Source: Desulfobulbaceae bacterium
GTDB lineage: Bacteria; Desulfobacterota; Desulfobulbia; Desulfobulbales; Desulfobulbaceae
Direction of reading: 5' to 3'
Assembly (NCBI GenBank): GCA_012744275.1
Contig: JAAYIE010000035.1
Location: 1-43,260 of the forward strand
DNA length: 43,260 nt
The first letter of the stretch is position 1. Every line of letters begins with the position of its first letter. Below are positions 19,202 to 28,633 of this stretch, one piece after another. The notes beneath the pieces were generated by a model. That model had not been told where the DNA came from and made no database searches. It saw nothing but the letters and a program-made list of their open reading frames with translations. The position numbers were made by a program, and so were the translations under genes.

Positions 19202-20431
19202 ATGCTGTTTTCTTTTTATGACACGCCGTTTTTTCGACGGTGCATTATCACCCTGCTTCTGCTGTTGACCGCCTGGCCAGCCGCAGCCCTGTCTGCCCCC
19301 TGCTCTGGCATGGGGAAACTTATCAGTAACGGTTCCTTTGCCGTGGCCGATACCTCCGGCAAGATCGTGGCAGGCTGTAATCTTGATCAACAACTGGTGC
19401 CTGCCAGCATCATCAAAATTGCCACGGTGCTCACCGCCATGCAGGTGCTGGGGCCGGATTACCGCTTCAACACCGGTTTTTATCAGGATAGCGCGGGCAA
19501 CCTGTATATTCGCGGTTTTGGCGACCCCTCCCTGGTTTCTGAAGAGATCAGCCTGATTGCCGCCCATCTGCGGGCACAAGGCCTTGAGAACGTAGCCACG
19601 CTCTTTGTGGATGATTCCGCCTTTGCCCTGGAAGGGCCGATACCTGGCCAGGCCATCAGCGACAATCCTTACGATGCCCCAGTAGGCGCGCTTGCGGTTA
19701 ACTTCAACAGCATCGCTGTTTTTAAAGACAAACACGGCAACATCACCTCAGGCGAGGCGCAAACACCAACCCTGGCCCTGATGCACGAACTGGCACGCCA
19801 GCGGCCAGCAGGCCGCATGCGCCTCAATATCTGCTGTGATGGATCGGATGGCATGGAGCGCAGTGCCCGTTACGCGGGCGAACTGTTTAAGGCTATTTTC
19901 CAGCAACACGGCATTACGGTCGCCAGGCTTGGCGGCACCAAACCAACGCCTAGCCAGGCGCGACAGCTCTACCTGCATAGCAGCAGTAAAAATCTGGAGG
20001 CAATCAGTGCAAATCTCATGCACTCCTCCTCAAATTTTATCGCCAACCTCGTCTTTCTCCAGGCCGGGGCCAAGCGCAAGGGCTACCCTGCCACCTGGGC
20101 CAAGGCACGGGCTGTGCTGCAGGAGGAACTCAACATCCTGCTCGGCCCGGCCATGGCACAAGCAATTCACGTGGAAGAAGGCTCTGGTCTTTCCCGGGAA
20201 AGCCGTGCAAGCAGCCGCGTCATGCTCACCCTCTTACAACGTTTCCGGCCCTACCGGGCAGTTCTGCGGCAACAGGATAATATTAGCCGCAAGTCGGGCA
20301 CCCTTACCGGCGTGTACAATCTGGCCGGTTACCTGCCCAATGGCAGGGCATATGTCATCATGCTCAACCAAGCGAAAAACACCAGAGACTCTGTTTTGGC
20401 CCGTTTACAGCAAAACTACGGCGCTCATTAA
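19202..20431 (+). CDS. D-Ala-D-Ala carboxypeptidase/endopeptidase, class C PBP (DacB-like)
   Basis: A periplasmic peptidase family S13 (PBP4-type) enzyme that trims or opens peptidoglycan cross-links. The ATG at 19202 follows the terminator and gives an N-terminal signal (RRCIITLLLLLTAWPAAALSA). The active-site serine is in PASIIK (S69, K72). GDPSLVSEEI and FVDDSAF fit the family's typical segments. The second motif is SSN in HSSSNFIANLVF, and KSG in RKSGTLTGV is the KTG-equivalent, so all three catalytic motifs are intact. At 409 residues it is somewhat shorter than E. coli DacB (477). I see no obvious operon partner; dnaJ-like starts 242 bases later. Confidence 0.9.
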   Translation: MLFSFYDTPFFRRCIITLLLLLTAWPAAALSAPCSGMGKLISNGSFAVADTSGKIVAGCNLDQQLVPASIIKIATVLTAMQVLGPDYRFNTGFYQDSAGNLYIRGFGDPSLVSEEISLIAAHLRAQGLENVATLFVDDSAFALEGPIPGQAISDNPYDAPVGALAVNFNSIAVFKDKHGNITSGEAQTPTLALMHELARQRPAGRMRLNICCDGSDGMERSARYAGELFKAIFQQHGITVARLGGTKPTPSQARQLYLHSSSKNLEAISANLMHSSSNFIANLVFLQAGAKRKGYPATWAKARAVLQEELNILLGPAMAQAIHVEEGSGLSRESRASSRVMLTLLQRFRPYRAVLRQQDNISRKSGTLTGVYNLAGYLPNGRAYVIMLNQAKNTRDSVLARLQQNYGAH

Positions 20432-20673
20432 GCACCGGGTACCATTTGTAACAATGCGGAGGCAATACAGCCTACCCCTTGGCTAAACGGGCATCGGTCT
20501 TATAGTTGCTGGATAAATTTCAGTTCCAGAGCAAGAATAACTTCAAAAAGACGAGGCAAAGGCGAGGTAGATACAGGTCATGAAACCTTCTACTATCACT
20601 TGCCAACGCCGACGCAGGAGTATTTTGCTATGGCATGGATTGAGTTCTACCCTTTCAGCCTGCACCAACAGCG

Positions 20674-21627
20674 ATGAACAAAAAAATAAACGATTATTAC
20701 GAAACACTCGGCCTTTCTAAGGATGCTTCTGCCGAGGAGATCAAAAAAGCCTACCGCAAACTGGCCCTCAAGTATCACCCGGACAAGAACCACGGCAACA
20801 AGAGCGCCGAAGAGAAGTTCAAGGAGATCAGCGAGGCCTACGCTGTCCTTTCTGATCCTGAGAAACGGCGGCAGTACGACACCTTTGGTTCAGCCGGGTT
20901 TCATCAGCGCTTCAGCCAGGAAGATATTTTCCGCAATTTTGATCTGGATTCCATTTTGCGCCAGTTCGGTTTCGGCGGTGGTTTCCGGGGCGCCAGCAGC
21001 TTTCGCACAGGCGGAGGCGGATCGCCCTTTGAGAATATCTTCCAGGGAAGTATGGGCAGGAGCGGCTGCGGCAGCGGCGGTTGCTCACCGCAGGCGGTTG
21101 CAGGCGCTGATTTGAATTATACCCTCAATATCAGCCTGGATGATGTGCTCCAGGGCGCAGAAAAGACGGTTACTGTGCGGCAACCGGGCAGCGGCCAGCA
21201 AAGCATTTCTGTGAAGGTGCCCAAGGGGATCGAGCACGGCAAGCGCTTGCGGCTTTCGGGCCGGGGCGCGCCATCACCCCAGGGCGGCCCGCCCGGTGAT
21301 ATGTATTTGAAGATCAACCTCACCCCCCATCCCCGTTTTCAGCGGGAAGAGGATGATCTGGTGGTGGAACACAAAATCTCCTTCAGCCAGGCCTGTCTGG
21401 GGGCGAATATTGAAGTGGAAAGTCTGGAAGGGAAAAAATTCAACGTCAAGGTTCCGGCCGGGGTGCAGGCAGATGCCCGCCTGCGCATCAAGGGGCATGG
21501 TCTGCCTGCCGGGCCCATGGGCGACGAGCGGGGCGATCTGCTGGTTAAACTCGCTGTCGCTGTGCCCAAGGAACTCAGCCCTGAGCAGGAGACGCTCATT
21601 CAAAGCCTGGCTGAAAACGGCCTCTGA
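20674..21627 (+). CDS. DnaJ/CbpA-like co-chaperone (no zinc finger)
   Basis: A 317-residue J-domain protein that would stimulate DnaK ATPase. The J domain spans residues 5-72 with the HPD motif at 35-37 (KYHPDKN). A Gly/Phe-rich region covers about 88-150 ([19 protein letters not shown]). Two beta-type C-terminal substrate-binding domains follow ([65 protein letters not shown]). The four CxxCxGxG zinc repeats of true DnaJ are missing, placing it with CbpA/type II J proteins. No DnaK or GrpE gene is close. No ribosome site is obvious before ATG 20674. Confidence 0.9.
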   Translation: MNKKINDYYETLGLSKDASAEEIKKAYRKLALKYHPDKNHGNKSAEEKFKEISEAYAVLSDPEKRRQYDTFGSAGFHQRFSQEDIFRNFDLDSILRQFGFGGGFRGASSFRTGGGGSPFENIFQGSMGRSGCGSGGCSPQAVAGADLNYTLNISLDDVLQGAEKTVTVRQPGSGQQSISVKVPKGIEHGKRLRLSGRGAPSPQGGPPGDMYLKINLTPHPRFQREEDDLVVEHKISFSQACLGANIEVESLEGKKFNVKVPAGVQADARLRIKGHGLPAGPMGDERGDLLVKLAVAVPKELSPEQETLIQSLAENGL

Positions 21628-21633
21628 TCTTTA

Positions 21634-21672
21634 ACCTGCTGCCCCATCGATAAATGCCGTGGGGCAGCAGGT
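21634..21672. terminator. Long perfect hairpin after the dnaJ-like gene
   Basis: ACCTGCTGCCCC (21634-21645) pairs with GGGGCAGCAGGT (21661-21672), a 12-bp perfect stem with a 15-base loop. It lies seven bases after the dnaJ-like stop and about 110 bases from the end of the convergent tetR gene. No T-tract on the plus side; probably a shared transcript end for the two convergent genes. Confidence 0.55.
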
Positions 21673-21780
21673 ATCGACCAGGCCCGCCAGCCCTCTTCGC
21701 ATCCCTCTATAGCGGGCGGGCAAGTATCTATGATCTGTATCTCATCCCCTTGACACCATCTTTCATCTGCACTGGCACCC

Positions 21781-22458
21781 TCACCTGCCTTCCCCAGTAC
21801 TCCCCTCATTTTCGGAACCCTGCATCAAATACGGGTTACTGGCGTCACGCAGCATAAAGAAGAAGGCATCAATCATCTGCGCCATCTCTTGCCTCACGGC
21901 AGAGCTTTTTGGATTAAGCAAAATCGCCATCACCATGCCGTCCATAAAGGCATACAAGGTCAAGGCCCCCAAACGGGGGTTGAAATTCTCGGCCAGTTGC
22001 CCCCTGGCCATGGCATTGCGCATGATGCCTTCAATTTTGCGTAAGGATTTTTGACGCCGCTCATTCACCTCGCAATCTGTTTCATTGCGGTCAGTACTGC
22101 CCAACTTGCCACGATCCATCCAGATCTGGAAGAACTGGCGCGTAATTGCGTTTTCCGCCAAATCCTTCAAAATGGCCAGATGCAGCTCATGCAGCCTGCC
22201 TAAAGGATCCAGCTCCCCTGCCCGCTCTCCGAGTTGGGCTATGGCCTCAAACGGTAGCGTCACCTGCTCGTACAGGGCTTGCAGCAGATGGTCTTTGTTG
22301 TCAAAATGCCAGTAAATCGCCCCCCTGGTTACCCCAGCCATCTTTGCTACATCTGAAAGGGTAGTCCCAGAAACGCCCTGGGATGAAAACAGGGAAAGGG
22401 CTGCCCTCAGTATGTTGGCGCGTGTTTCCTCGGCCCCTTCCTTGGTTTTTCTTGCCAC
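21781..22458 (-). CDS. TetR/AcrR-family repressor, likely of the RND pump
   Basis: A 225-residue TetR-family regulator. I start at GTG 22458, which has GGGAGGT five bases upstream; ATG 22476 would add six residues and include the ribosome site. The helix-turn-helix is classical: RANILRAALSLFSSQGVSGTTLSDVAKMAGVTRGAIYWHFDNKDHLLQALYE, closest in style to AcrR/TtgR/MexR-type repressors of RND pumps (GVTRGAIYWHF). The C-terminal domain has GALTLYAFMDGMVMAILLNP, also typical of AcrR-like proteins. It follows the outer-membrane gene of the pump on the same strand after 160 bases. A likely operator lies upstream of the adaptor gene. Confidence 0.9.
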   Translation of the reverse strand: MARKTKEGAEETRANILRAALSLFSSQGVSGTTLSDVAKMAGVTRGAIYWHFDNKDHLLQALYEQVTLPFEAIAQLGERAGELDPLGRLHELHLAILKDLAENAITRQFFQIWMDRGKLGSTDRNETDCEVNERRQKSLRKIEGIMRNAMARGQLAENFNPRLGALTLYAFMDGMVMAILLNPKSSAVRQEMAQMIDAFFFMLRDASNPYLMQGSENEGSTGEGR

Positions 22459-22618
22459 AATATACCTCCCATCCATGCTCTGTTATTCCAATTCTACCTC
22501 AAAGTGTACCGCCTCTGTGCCGACATCGGCGAATACGATGCAGACCGCACTATGCCGCATTTTAAAGCGTTCACTGCTGTCAACTTAACGGGCGGAGCCC
22601 CCAGCTATCAAATCGGAA

Positions 22619-24052
22619 TTATTCTTTCCACCCGCCTCCCAGAGCCTTGAACAGGTTTACCTGATTGTTCTGCTGCGCCAGACGCAACATCACATAGCTC
22701 TGGCGCGCCTCAAACAGGGATCGTTGTGCATCGAGCTGGGTCAGGAAGCTGTCAATACCTTCCATGTAGCGGGCCACGGCCAGGTCATAGTATTCTTGGC
22801 TGGCTTCCACATAGGCCTTTTGCGCCGCCACCTGTTCTGCCAGCCATCTTTGGGCAGCCAGGGCGTCAGCCACCTCGCGAAAGGCGTTTTGAATGGCCTT
22901 TTCGTAGCTGACAATACCTGCCTCCTTGCGCAATTCCGCCACATCCAGCTGGGCCTGCAAACGGCCGCCGGTAAAAATGGGCAGATTTACCGACGGAGAA
23001 AAGAGCCAGACCCCGGTCGAACCATCAAAAAGGTCATCAAAATCCGGCCCCATGTACCCCGCATTGCCGGTCAAACGGATGCTCGGAAAAAAAGCGGCCC
23101 TGGCCGCGCCAACACTGGCATTGGCCGCTTTAAGCTGATGCTCAGCCGCCTGGATATCGGGCCGTTGCAGCAAGACACTTGAGGGCAGATTGGCGGGCAA
23201 GGCCAAAGTCAAATCATGCTCTTCCAGGCGCTGGCCGTTTGCGGAGGGATCGGCCAGACCAGTGCCAGCCAGCAGGGTCAGGTAGTTCATGTCTTGCTCG
23301 CGCTGCAACTGATACTGGGCCACGCTGCCCCGCACCCGTTCCAGCATGGTGCGCGACTGCGCCAGCTCCAGGCTGTTGGCAATGCCGCCATTGAAGCGCT
23401 GCTCCACCAGACCGTACGATTCCTCTTCATTTTTGAAGGTATTCTCGCTGATGGCCAGAAGTTCGCGGTCAGCCAGGAGACTCAGGTAGGCGCGGGCGGT
23501 CTCCGCCACCAGACTGATTACCGCCGCCCGGTGCACCTCGGTCTGCGCCAGGTACTGCTCCAGGGCATCTTCATTGAGATTGCGCACCCGGCCAAAGAAA
23601 TCCAGCTCATAGGAGGTTATCCCGACACCAACCGCATACATCTCGCCGGTGCCGTACTGGCCGCCGCTGTAGGACCGCTGCTTGGTCCAGGAACCGTCTG
23701 CACCGATATTGGGAAAGAGTTCGGAACGCTGGATACGGTACTGGGCCTGGAAGGTTCCCACACTGAGCGCCGTCTCCCGCAGATCCCGGTTGTTGGCGAG
23801 CGCCGTGCCAATAACCTGCCGCAGGCCCGGATCTGTGTAGAAAGATGCCCAGCCGGTCTCGCCGACATTGAGCCCAGCCTGGCTACCCTGCTCAGCCTTG
23901 CTGCTGCCAGTGCCACTGCCAATACTGGCGCTCACCGGCAGTTCTGCAGGCACCGGCATGTCCGGCCGGGTGTACTGCGGGGCCAGACTGCAACCAAAAA
24001 ATGAACAGGCCACCAGGCCCAGGGCCAGTGATTGATAGGTACGTTGCATCAT
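22619..24052 (-). CDS. RND efflux outer-membrane lipoprotein (NodT/OprM family)
   Basis: A TolC-superfamily channel of 477 residues. The signal ends in a lipobox (FFGC), followed by the family's N-terminal stretch [18 protein letters not shown]. Two OEP repeats are visible: residues about 75-265 ([64 protein letters not shown]) and 280-470 ([56 protein letters not shown]). Its ATG overlaps the TGA of the transporter gene (ATGA), so translation is coupled. It forms the outer-membrane duct of the tripartite pump. Confidence 0.95.
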   Translation of the reverse strand: MMQRTYQSLALGLVACSFFGCSLAPQYTRPDMPVPAELPVSASIGSGTGSSKAEQGSQAGLNVGETGWASFYTDPGLRQVIGTALANNRDLRETALSVGTFQAQYRIQRSELFPNIGADGSWTKQRSYSGGQYGTGEMYAVGVGITSYELDFFGRVRNLNEDALEQYLAQTEVHRAAVISLVAETARAYLSLLADRELLAISENTFKNEEESYGLVEQRFNGGIANSLELAQSRTMLERVRGSVAQYQLQREQDMNYLTLLAGTGLADPSANGQRLEEHDLTLALPANLPSSVLLQRPDIQAAEHQLKAANASVGAARAAFFPSIRLTGNAGYMGPDFDDLFDGSTGVWLFSPSVNLPIFTGGRLQAQLDVAELRKEAGIVSYEKAIQNAFREVADALAAQRWLAEQVAAQKAYVEASQEYYDLAVARYMEGIDSFLTQLDAQRSLFEARQSYVMLRLAQQNNQVNLFKALGGGWKE

Positions 24053-27000
24053 AAATCGTCCTCTATCTGCTGAGGTTCTGTACGCCTCGTGTTTGCAGTC
24101 TCTGTCTCGGCCGTGCCACGACCGCCATGTTTAGTGAAAACCCGCACCACCACCACGTAGAAGACCGGCACAAAAACAACGGCCAGGAAGGTGGCGGAAA
24201 GCATACCGCCAACCACGCCAGTACCAATGGCATGGCGGGCATTCGCGCCCGCGCCGGTGCTGATGGCCAGGGGCAGAACGCCAAAAACAAAGGCCATGGA
24301 GGTCATCAGGATGGGCCTGAGCCGCTGCCGGGCTGCCCGCACCGTGGCGTCAATCACTTCCCGGCCCCTGTCCACCCGACGTTTAGCGAATTCAACAATC
24401 AGGATGGCATTTTTTGCAGACAGACCGATGGTGGTCAAAAGGCCAACCTGGAAGTAGACGTCGTTTTCCAGACCACGGAAATAGGTGGCTGCCAGAGCGC
24501 CCAAGACACCCAGGGGAACCGAAAGCATGACCGAAAAGGGCACACTCCAGCTCTCGTAAAGGGCGGCCAGACAGAGAAAGACCACCAGGAGCGAGATAGC
24601 GTACAGGAAAGGGGCCTGCGCGCCGGAACGCTGTTCCTGGAAAGAGGTGGCGGTCCACTCGTAGCCAAAGCCCTCGGGCAGTTGTTTCATGATATCGTCC
24701 ACAATCTGCATGGCATCACCGCTCGACTTGCCCGGTGCAGGCTCACCCACAATTTCCATGGCCGGATAGCTGTTGTAGCGCTCCAGCCTGGGCGAACCAT
24801 AGCTCCATGAACCAGTGGTCACCGCGGAAATGGGCACCATTACGCCAGCGTTGTTGCGCACATACCACTGCTCCACATCTTCCGGGGCCATACGGTGTGA
24901 AGCCGCTCCCTGAACATAGACACTTTTTACCCGGCCCTTGTAGAGAAAGTCGTTGACATAGCGGGCACCCCAGGCAACGGACAGGGTCGTGTTGACATCG
25001 GCAATACTGACCCCCTGGGCCATGACCTGCTCGTAGTCAATATCCAGATGATACTCAGGCACGTCATCCATGCCGTTGGGCCGCACCCGCACCAGGTTCG
25101 GATTCTGGCTGGCCAGACCAAGGAACTGGTTTCTGGCCTCCAACAGTTTTTCATGACCATGGCCAGCCCTATCCTGCAGGAAAAAGTCAAAACCAGTGGC
25201 TGTACCCAGGGCTGGCACTGCCGGCAGGTTAAAGGCAAAAATCATGGCCTCCTTAACCGGGCTGAAGCGTGCCGTGGCCCGGGCAACGAGCGCATCCACG
25301 GACTGGTCTTCCCGTTCACGCTCGCTCCAGTCTCTGAGCTGGGTAAAAACCATACCCATATTCTGGGCCATGCCAGCAAAGCTGTACCCAGAAACAGCAA
25401 AGGCGCCCTGGATATTTTCCTGCTCCTCTTCAGTGTAGTACTTTAAAATTCTTGCCTGCACATCTCTGGTGCGCTCCAGGCTTGCACCTGCGGGCAACTG
25501 CACCATGGTCAAAAACACACCCTGGTCTTCCTCGGGAATAAAGGCGGTAGGCAGACTCGTGAAAAGCCAGCCCATGGCGACCAGCAGGACTACATAGGTG
25601 AGCATAACCCGGCCCAGACGGGTAAGTACATGCTGCACGGTATTGCGGTATTTATCCGCGCTGTGGTCAAAGCCGCGGTTAAACCAGCCAAAAAAACCTT
25701 TTTTCTCGTGGCTCTCGCCTTTTTTAATGGGCTTGAGCAGGGTGGCGCAGAGAGCAGGCGACAGGGTCAGGGCCACCACCACGGAAAGCACCATGGCCGA
25801 AACAATAGTCACTGAAAACTGGCGGTAGATTTCACCGGTAGCCCCACCCATGAAGGCCATGGGCACAAACACGGCAGAAAGCACCAGCGCAATACCAATC
25901 AAAGCGCCGGTGATCTGGTCCATGGATTTGCGAGTTGCTTCCCTGGGCGGGAGCCCCTCTTCCTGCATGATCCGCTCCACGTTCTCCACCACCACAATGG
26001 CGTCATCCACCAGAAGACCAATAGCCAAGACCAAGCCAAACATGGTGAGGGTATTGATGGAAAAACCCAGCACCGACATGATGCCAAAGGTACCCAGAAG
26101 AACCACCGGCACGGCAATGGTTGGCACCAGCGTAGCCCTGAAGTTCTGCAAAAACAGGTACATGACCAAAAAAACCAGGATAATGGCCTCAACCAGGGTC
26201 TTGGCCACCTCCTTGATGGATATGCGGATAAAGGTGGTGGTGTCGTAGGGGTAGATAGCCTCAACGCCATCAGGAAAATACGGCTTCAGCTCCTCAACCT
26301 TGGCGCGCACGCTATCCGAGGTCTCTACGGCATTAGCCCCGGTGCCCAGCATGATGGCCATACCAGCCGAGGGCTGCAGCTTGCCGTTTTCGGCATAGGT
26401 GCCGATGGTGTTATAGTCATTCGAACCAATGGCCAGGGTCGCAACATCCTTGAGGCGCACCTGGGAGCCATCCTGATTGACCTTGAGCAGGATTTCCTCA
26501 AACTGTTCTTTCGAGGTCATCAGCATCTGGGACATCAGGGTAAAGGAAGTCTGCTGGCCAGGGATACTGGGTGCACCACCCAGGGCGCCTACGGTTACCT
26601 GGCTGTTTTGCACCGAAATCGCACCCACCACATCCTGCGGGGTGAGGTGATGGCTGTTGAGTTTGTAGGGATCCAGCCACACCCGCATGGCGTACTTGCC
26701 GCCAAAGACCTGCACCGAACCAACACCCTCCAGGCGACTGATGGGGTCGCGCAGGTTGGTAGTCATAAAGTCGGCCAGGTCCACGTTTTCCAGACTGGCG
26801 TCCGGCGAGATCAGGGCCAGCATCATCAGGAAGGTGGAGTTTGATTTCTCCACCCGCACGCCCTCCTGCTGTACTGCCTGGGGCAGCGAGCTGATGGCGC
26901 GCTGCAGCTTGTTTTGCACCTGCACCTGGGCAATATCCGGGTTGGTGCCGGACTCGAAGGTCAGGGTCATGAAGACCATGCCTGCCGAGGTACTCTCACT

Positions 27001-27237
27001 CTTCATGTAGAGGAAGTTATCGAGCCCGGTCATGTTTTCCTCAATGACCTGGATCACGTTACTTTCAATGGTGCTGGCAGAAGCGCCACGGTACATGGTG
27101 GTAACCCGGATGGCCGGGGGGGCAATCTCCGGGTACTGGGAGATGGGCAGGTTCTTGACAGCCAAAGAACCCGCCAGCATGATGACAATGGAAATAACCC
27201 ATGCAAAGATGGGCCGATCAATAAAAAACCTGGCCAT
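24049..27237 (-). CDS. RND multidrug efflux transporter (AcrB/MexB, HAE1 family)
   Basis: The 1062-residue inner-membrane proton/drug antiporter. It opens [23 protein letters not shown], the hallmark of HAE1 pumps. The proton-relay aspartate pair is present in [19 protein letters not shown] (transmembrane helix 4), and the helix 10-11 region [17 protein letters not shown] carries the essential lysine. Two large periplasmic porter loops and twelve helices are inferred from the hydrophobic pattern. Length is typical (AcrB 1049). The gene starts three bases after the adaptor stop and overlaps the next gene by four bases. Substrates cannot be told from sequence; hydrophobic drugs, bile salts or lipids are usual. 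Confidence 0.97.
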   Translation of the reverse strand: MARFFIDRPIFAWVISIVIMLAGSLAVKNLPISQYPEIAPPAIRVTTMYRGASASTIESNVIQVIEENMTGLDNFLYMKSESTSAGMVFMTLTFESGTNPDIAQVQVQNKLQRAISSLPQAVQQEGVRVEKSNSTFLMMLALISPDASLENVDLADFMTTNLRDPISRLEGVGSVQVFGGKYAMRVWLDPYKLNSHHLTPQDVVGAISVQNSQVTVGALGGAPSIPGQQTSFTLMSQMLMTSKEQFEEILLKVNQDGSQVRLKDVATLAIGSNDYNTIGTYAENGKLQPSAGMAIMLGTGANAVETSDSVRAKVEELKPYFPDGVEAIYPYDTTTFIRISIKEVAKTLVEAIILVFLVMYLFLQNFRATLVPTIAVPVVLLGTFGIMSVLGFSINTLTMFGLVLAIGLLVDDAIVVVENVERIMQEEGLPPREATRKSMDQITGALIGIALVLSAVFVPMAFMGGATGEIYRQFSVTIVSAMVLSVVVALTLSPALCATLLKPIKKGESHEKKGFFGWFNRGFDHSADKYRNTVQHVLTRLGRVMLTYVVLLVAMGWLFTSLPTAFIPEEDQGVFLTMVQLPAGASLERTRDVQARILKYYTEEEQENIQGAFAVSGYSFAGMAQNMGMVFTQLRDWSEREREDQSVDALVARATARFSPVKEAMIFAFNLPAVPALGTATGFDFFLQDRAGHGHEKLLEARNQFLGLASQNPNLVRVRPNGMDDVPEYHLDIDYEQVMAQGVSIADVNTTLSVAWGARYVNDFLYKGRVKSVYVQGAASHRMAPEDVEQWYVRNNAGVMVPISAVTTGSWSYGSPRLERYNSYPAMEIVGEPAPGKSSGDAMQIVDDIMKQLPEGFGYEWTATSFQEQRSGAQAPFLYAISLLVVFLCLAALYESWSVPFSVMLSVPLGVLGALAATYFRGLENDVYFQVGLLTTIGLSAKNAILIVEFAKRRVDRGREVIDATVRAARQRLRPILMTSMAFVFGVLPLAISTGAGANARHAIGTGVVGGMLSATFLAVVFVPVFYVVVVRVFTKHGGRGTAETETANTRRTEPQQIEDDL

Positions 27238-27240
27238 GAC

Positions 27241-28464
27241 TCACTCCGCCTTGTGTTCTGCCTGGGGAGCGCCCTGGCCCGTCTGATTTCCGCCCGGCTG
27301 CGCACCTGCAGCTGCGGCTGGCGGAGCATCAACCACCTTCACTTCCATATCTGCCCGCACTTTCTGCAGGCCATCAACTATTACCCGCTCGCCTGCCTTC
27401 AGGCCTGAAGTCACCAGCACCTGCTGGCCGTAATTGCGGCCGGTCTGAATCATGCGTACTTCTGACTTGGAGGCCTGATTGACCAGCATCAGCATCTGCT
27501 CGCCACGCGGGGTGCGCTGTACCGCAGATTGCGGCACCAGAAGAGCAGGCTCCTCGGTAGGGCTGGTGAGGCGGGCACGGATGAACATACCGGGTAAAAG
27601 GCTGCGATCAGGATTGGGTACAATGGCCCGCACCGTTACCGTGCCAGTGCCCTGATCCACTGTAACATCAGAGAATTCGAGGGTGCCCGGTGCACCGTGT
27701 TCGCTGCCATCGGCAAGCAGCACCTGTACCCTGGTGGGCTCTGTATCGCCTGCAGCCTTTCTGCCAGCCATCTTTTCCCGCAGGGCAAGCATATCATCTG
27801 CTGGCTGGTTCACATCCACATAGAGCGGATCAAGCTGCTGGATCACGGCCAGGGCATTGGGCTGTTGCGCCGTCATCAACGCGCCCTCGGTCACCATGCT
27901 CCTGCCAATGCGGCCGCTGATCGGGGCCTTGATCTTGGTGTATTCCAGGTTGATCTTCGCGGTTTCAAGGGCAGCCCTGGCAGCGGCAATCTCAGCCTGG
28001 GCCTGCTTCCAGGCAGCCTCCATCTCCACCTGCTCCTGGGCGCTCACCGCCTTGGTCTGCACCAGGCTGCGGTAGCGGGCTGCTTTCTGACGGGCAGAGT
28101 ATTCCACGGCCGTGGCTTGGGCCAGTCGCGCCTGGGCGCTCTCCACCGTAGCCTTGTAGATGGCGGGATCAATCTGATACAGCACCTGACCTGCCTTCAC
28201 TTCACTGCCTTCAGTGAACAGGCGCTTCTGCAGGATGCCGCTCACCTGGGGCCGCACCTCAGCTACCCGGTAGGCAGCGGTGCGGCCGGGCAGTTCCACC
28301 TGGGGCAAAATCATCTGCTCTGCCACCTGGTACACCACTACCTCTGGCGTGCCCATCATGCCCATGGGATTGGCCTGCTGTTCTTCCTTTTTGCATGCAG
28401 CTGTGAGGGCAAGGAGCAGACAGCTCAGGCCTGTGCACAGGCGGATCAACGTTTTGGTTTGCAT
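27241..28464 (-). CDS. RND efflux periplasmic adaptor (AcrA/MexA family)
   Basis: The membrane-fusion protein that joins transporter and outer-membrane duct. The 407-residue precursor has a lipoprotein signal with lipobox LTAAC and mature start CKKEEQQ. Then the lipoyl/hairpin/barrel layout: VELPGRTAAYRVAEVRPQVSGILQKRLFTEGSEVKAGQVLYQIDPAIY (first lipoyl half), a helical hairpin at about 95-165 (ARLAQATAVEYSARQKAARYRSL), INLEYTKIKAPISGRIGRS (second lipoyl half), and beta-barrel segments up to about 370. AGGA lies 8 bases before ATG 28464. First gene of the pump operon, directly downstream of the palindromic operator/promoter. Confidence 0.96.
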   Translation of the reverse strand: MQTKTLIRLCTGLSCLLLALTAACKKEEQQANPMGMMGTPEVVVYQVAEQMILPQVELPGRTAAYRVAEVRPQVSGILQKRLFTEGSEVKAGQVLYQIDPAIYKATVESAQARLAQATAVEYSARQKAARYRSLVQTKAVSAQEQVEMEAAWKQAQAEIAAARAALETAKINLEYTKIKAPISGRIGRSMVTEGALMTAQQPNALAVIQQLDPLYVDVNQPADDMLALREKMAGRKAAGDTEPTRVQVLLADGSEHGAPGTLEFSDVTVDQGTGTVTVRAIVPNPDRSLLPGMFIRARLTSPTEEPALLVPQSAVQRTPRGEQMLMLVNQASKSEVRMIQTGRNYGQQVLVTSGLKAGERVIVDGLQKVRADMEVKVVDAPPAAAAGAQPGGNQTGQGAPQAEHKAE

Positions 28465-28603
28465 AATTGTCTTCCTGGGTTACCGGTTACCTGCTTGTAC
28501 AAGTCAAACGATTTAAACGAATTAAACTACATAGTTGAATAGAATCAAAGCCTGTTGAGCACAATTATGAATACGCAACAAGGCATGATAAAAAAGCTCG
28601 GGA

Positions 28604-28632
28604 AATATACATACAGTTGTGCATGTATGCAA
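28604..28632 (-). promoter_or_regulatory. Probable promoter of the RND efflux operon
   Basis: On the minus strand TTGCAT (28632-28627) is followed after exactly 17 bases by TATATT (28609-28604). These match the sigma-70 -35 and -10 boxes in four and five of six positions. The -35 box begins one base beyond the stop codon of the upstream exporter gene, and the adaptor ATG is 140 bases downstream. Confidence 0.65.
28608..28631. promoter_or_regulatory. AcrR-like 24-bp operator over the efflux promoter
   Basis: TACATACA (28608-28615), an eight-base centre, and TGTATGCA (28624-28631) form a palindrome with one mismatch between the half-sites. From memory this matches the outer half-sites of the E. 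coli acrAB operator bound by AcrR (TACATACA...TGTATGTA), with the same 24-bp span. It covers the spacer and parts of both promoter boxes, so binding would block RNA polymerase. The likely ligand is the TetR/AcrR protein encoded at the end of the same operon. Confidence 0.7.
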
Positions 28633-28633
28633 A

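Noticed and set aside
23216-24004. 262-residue plus-strand frame opposite the outer-membrane channel gene
   Set aside because: The minus strand encodes a complete NodT-type lipoprotein with all family motifs; the plus-strand frame has no recognisable features.
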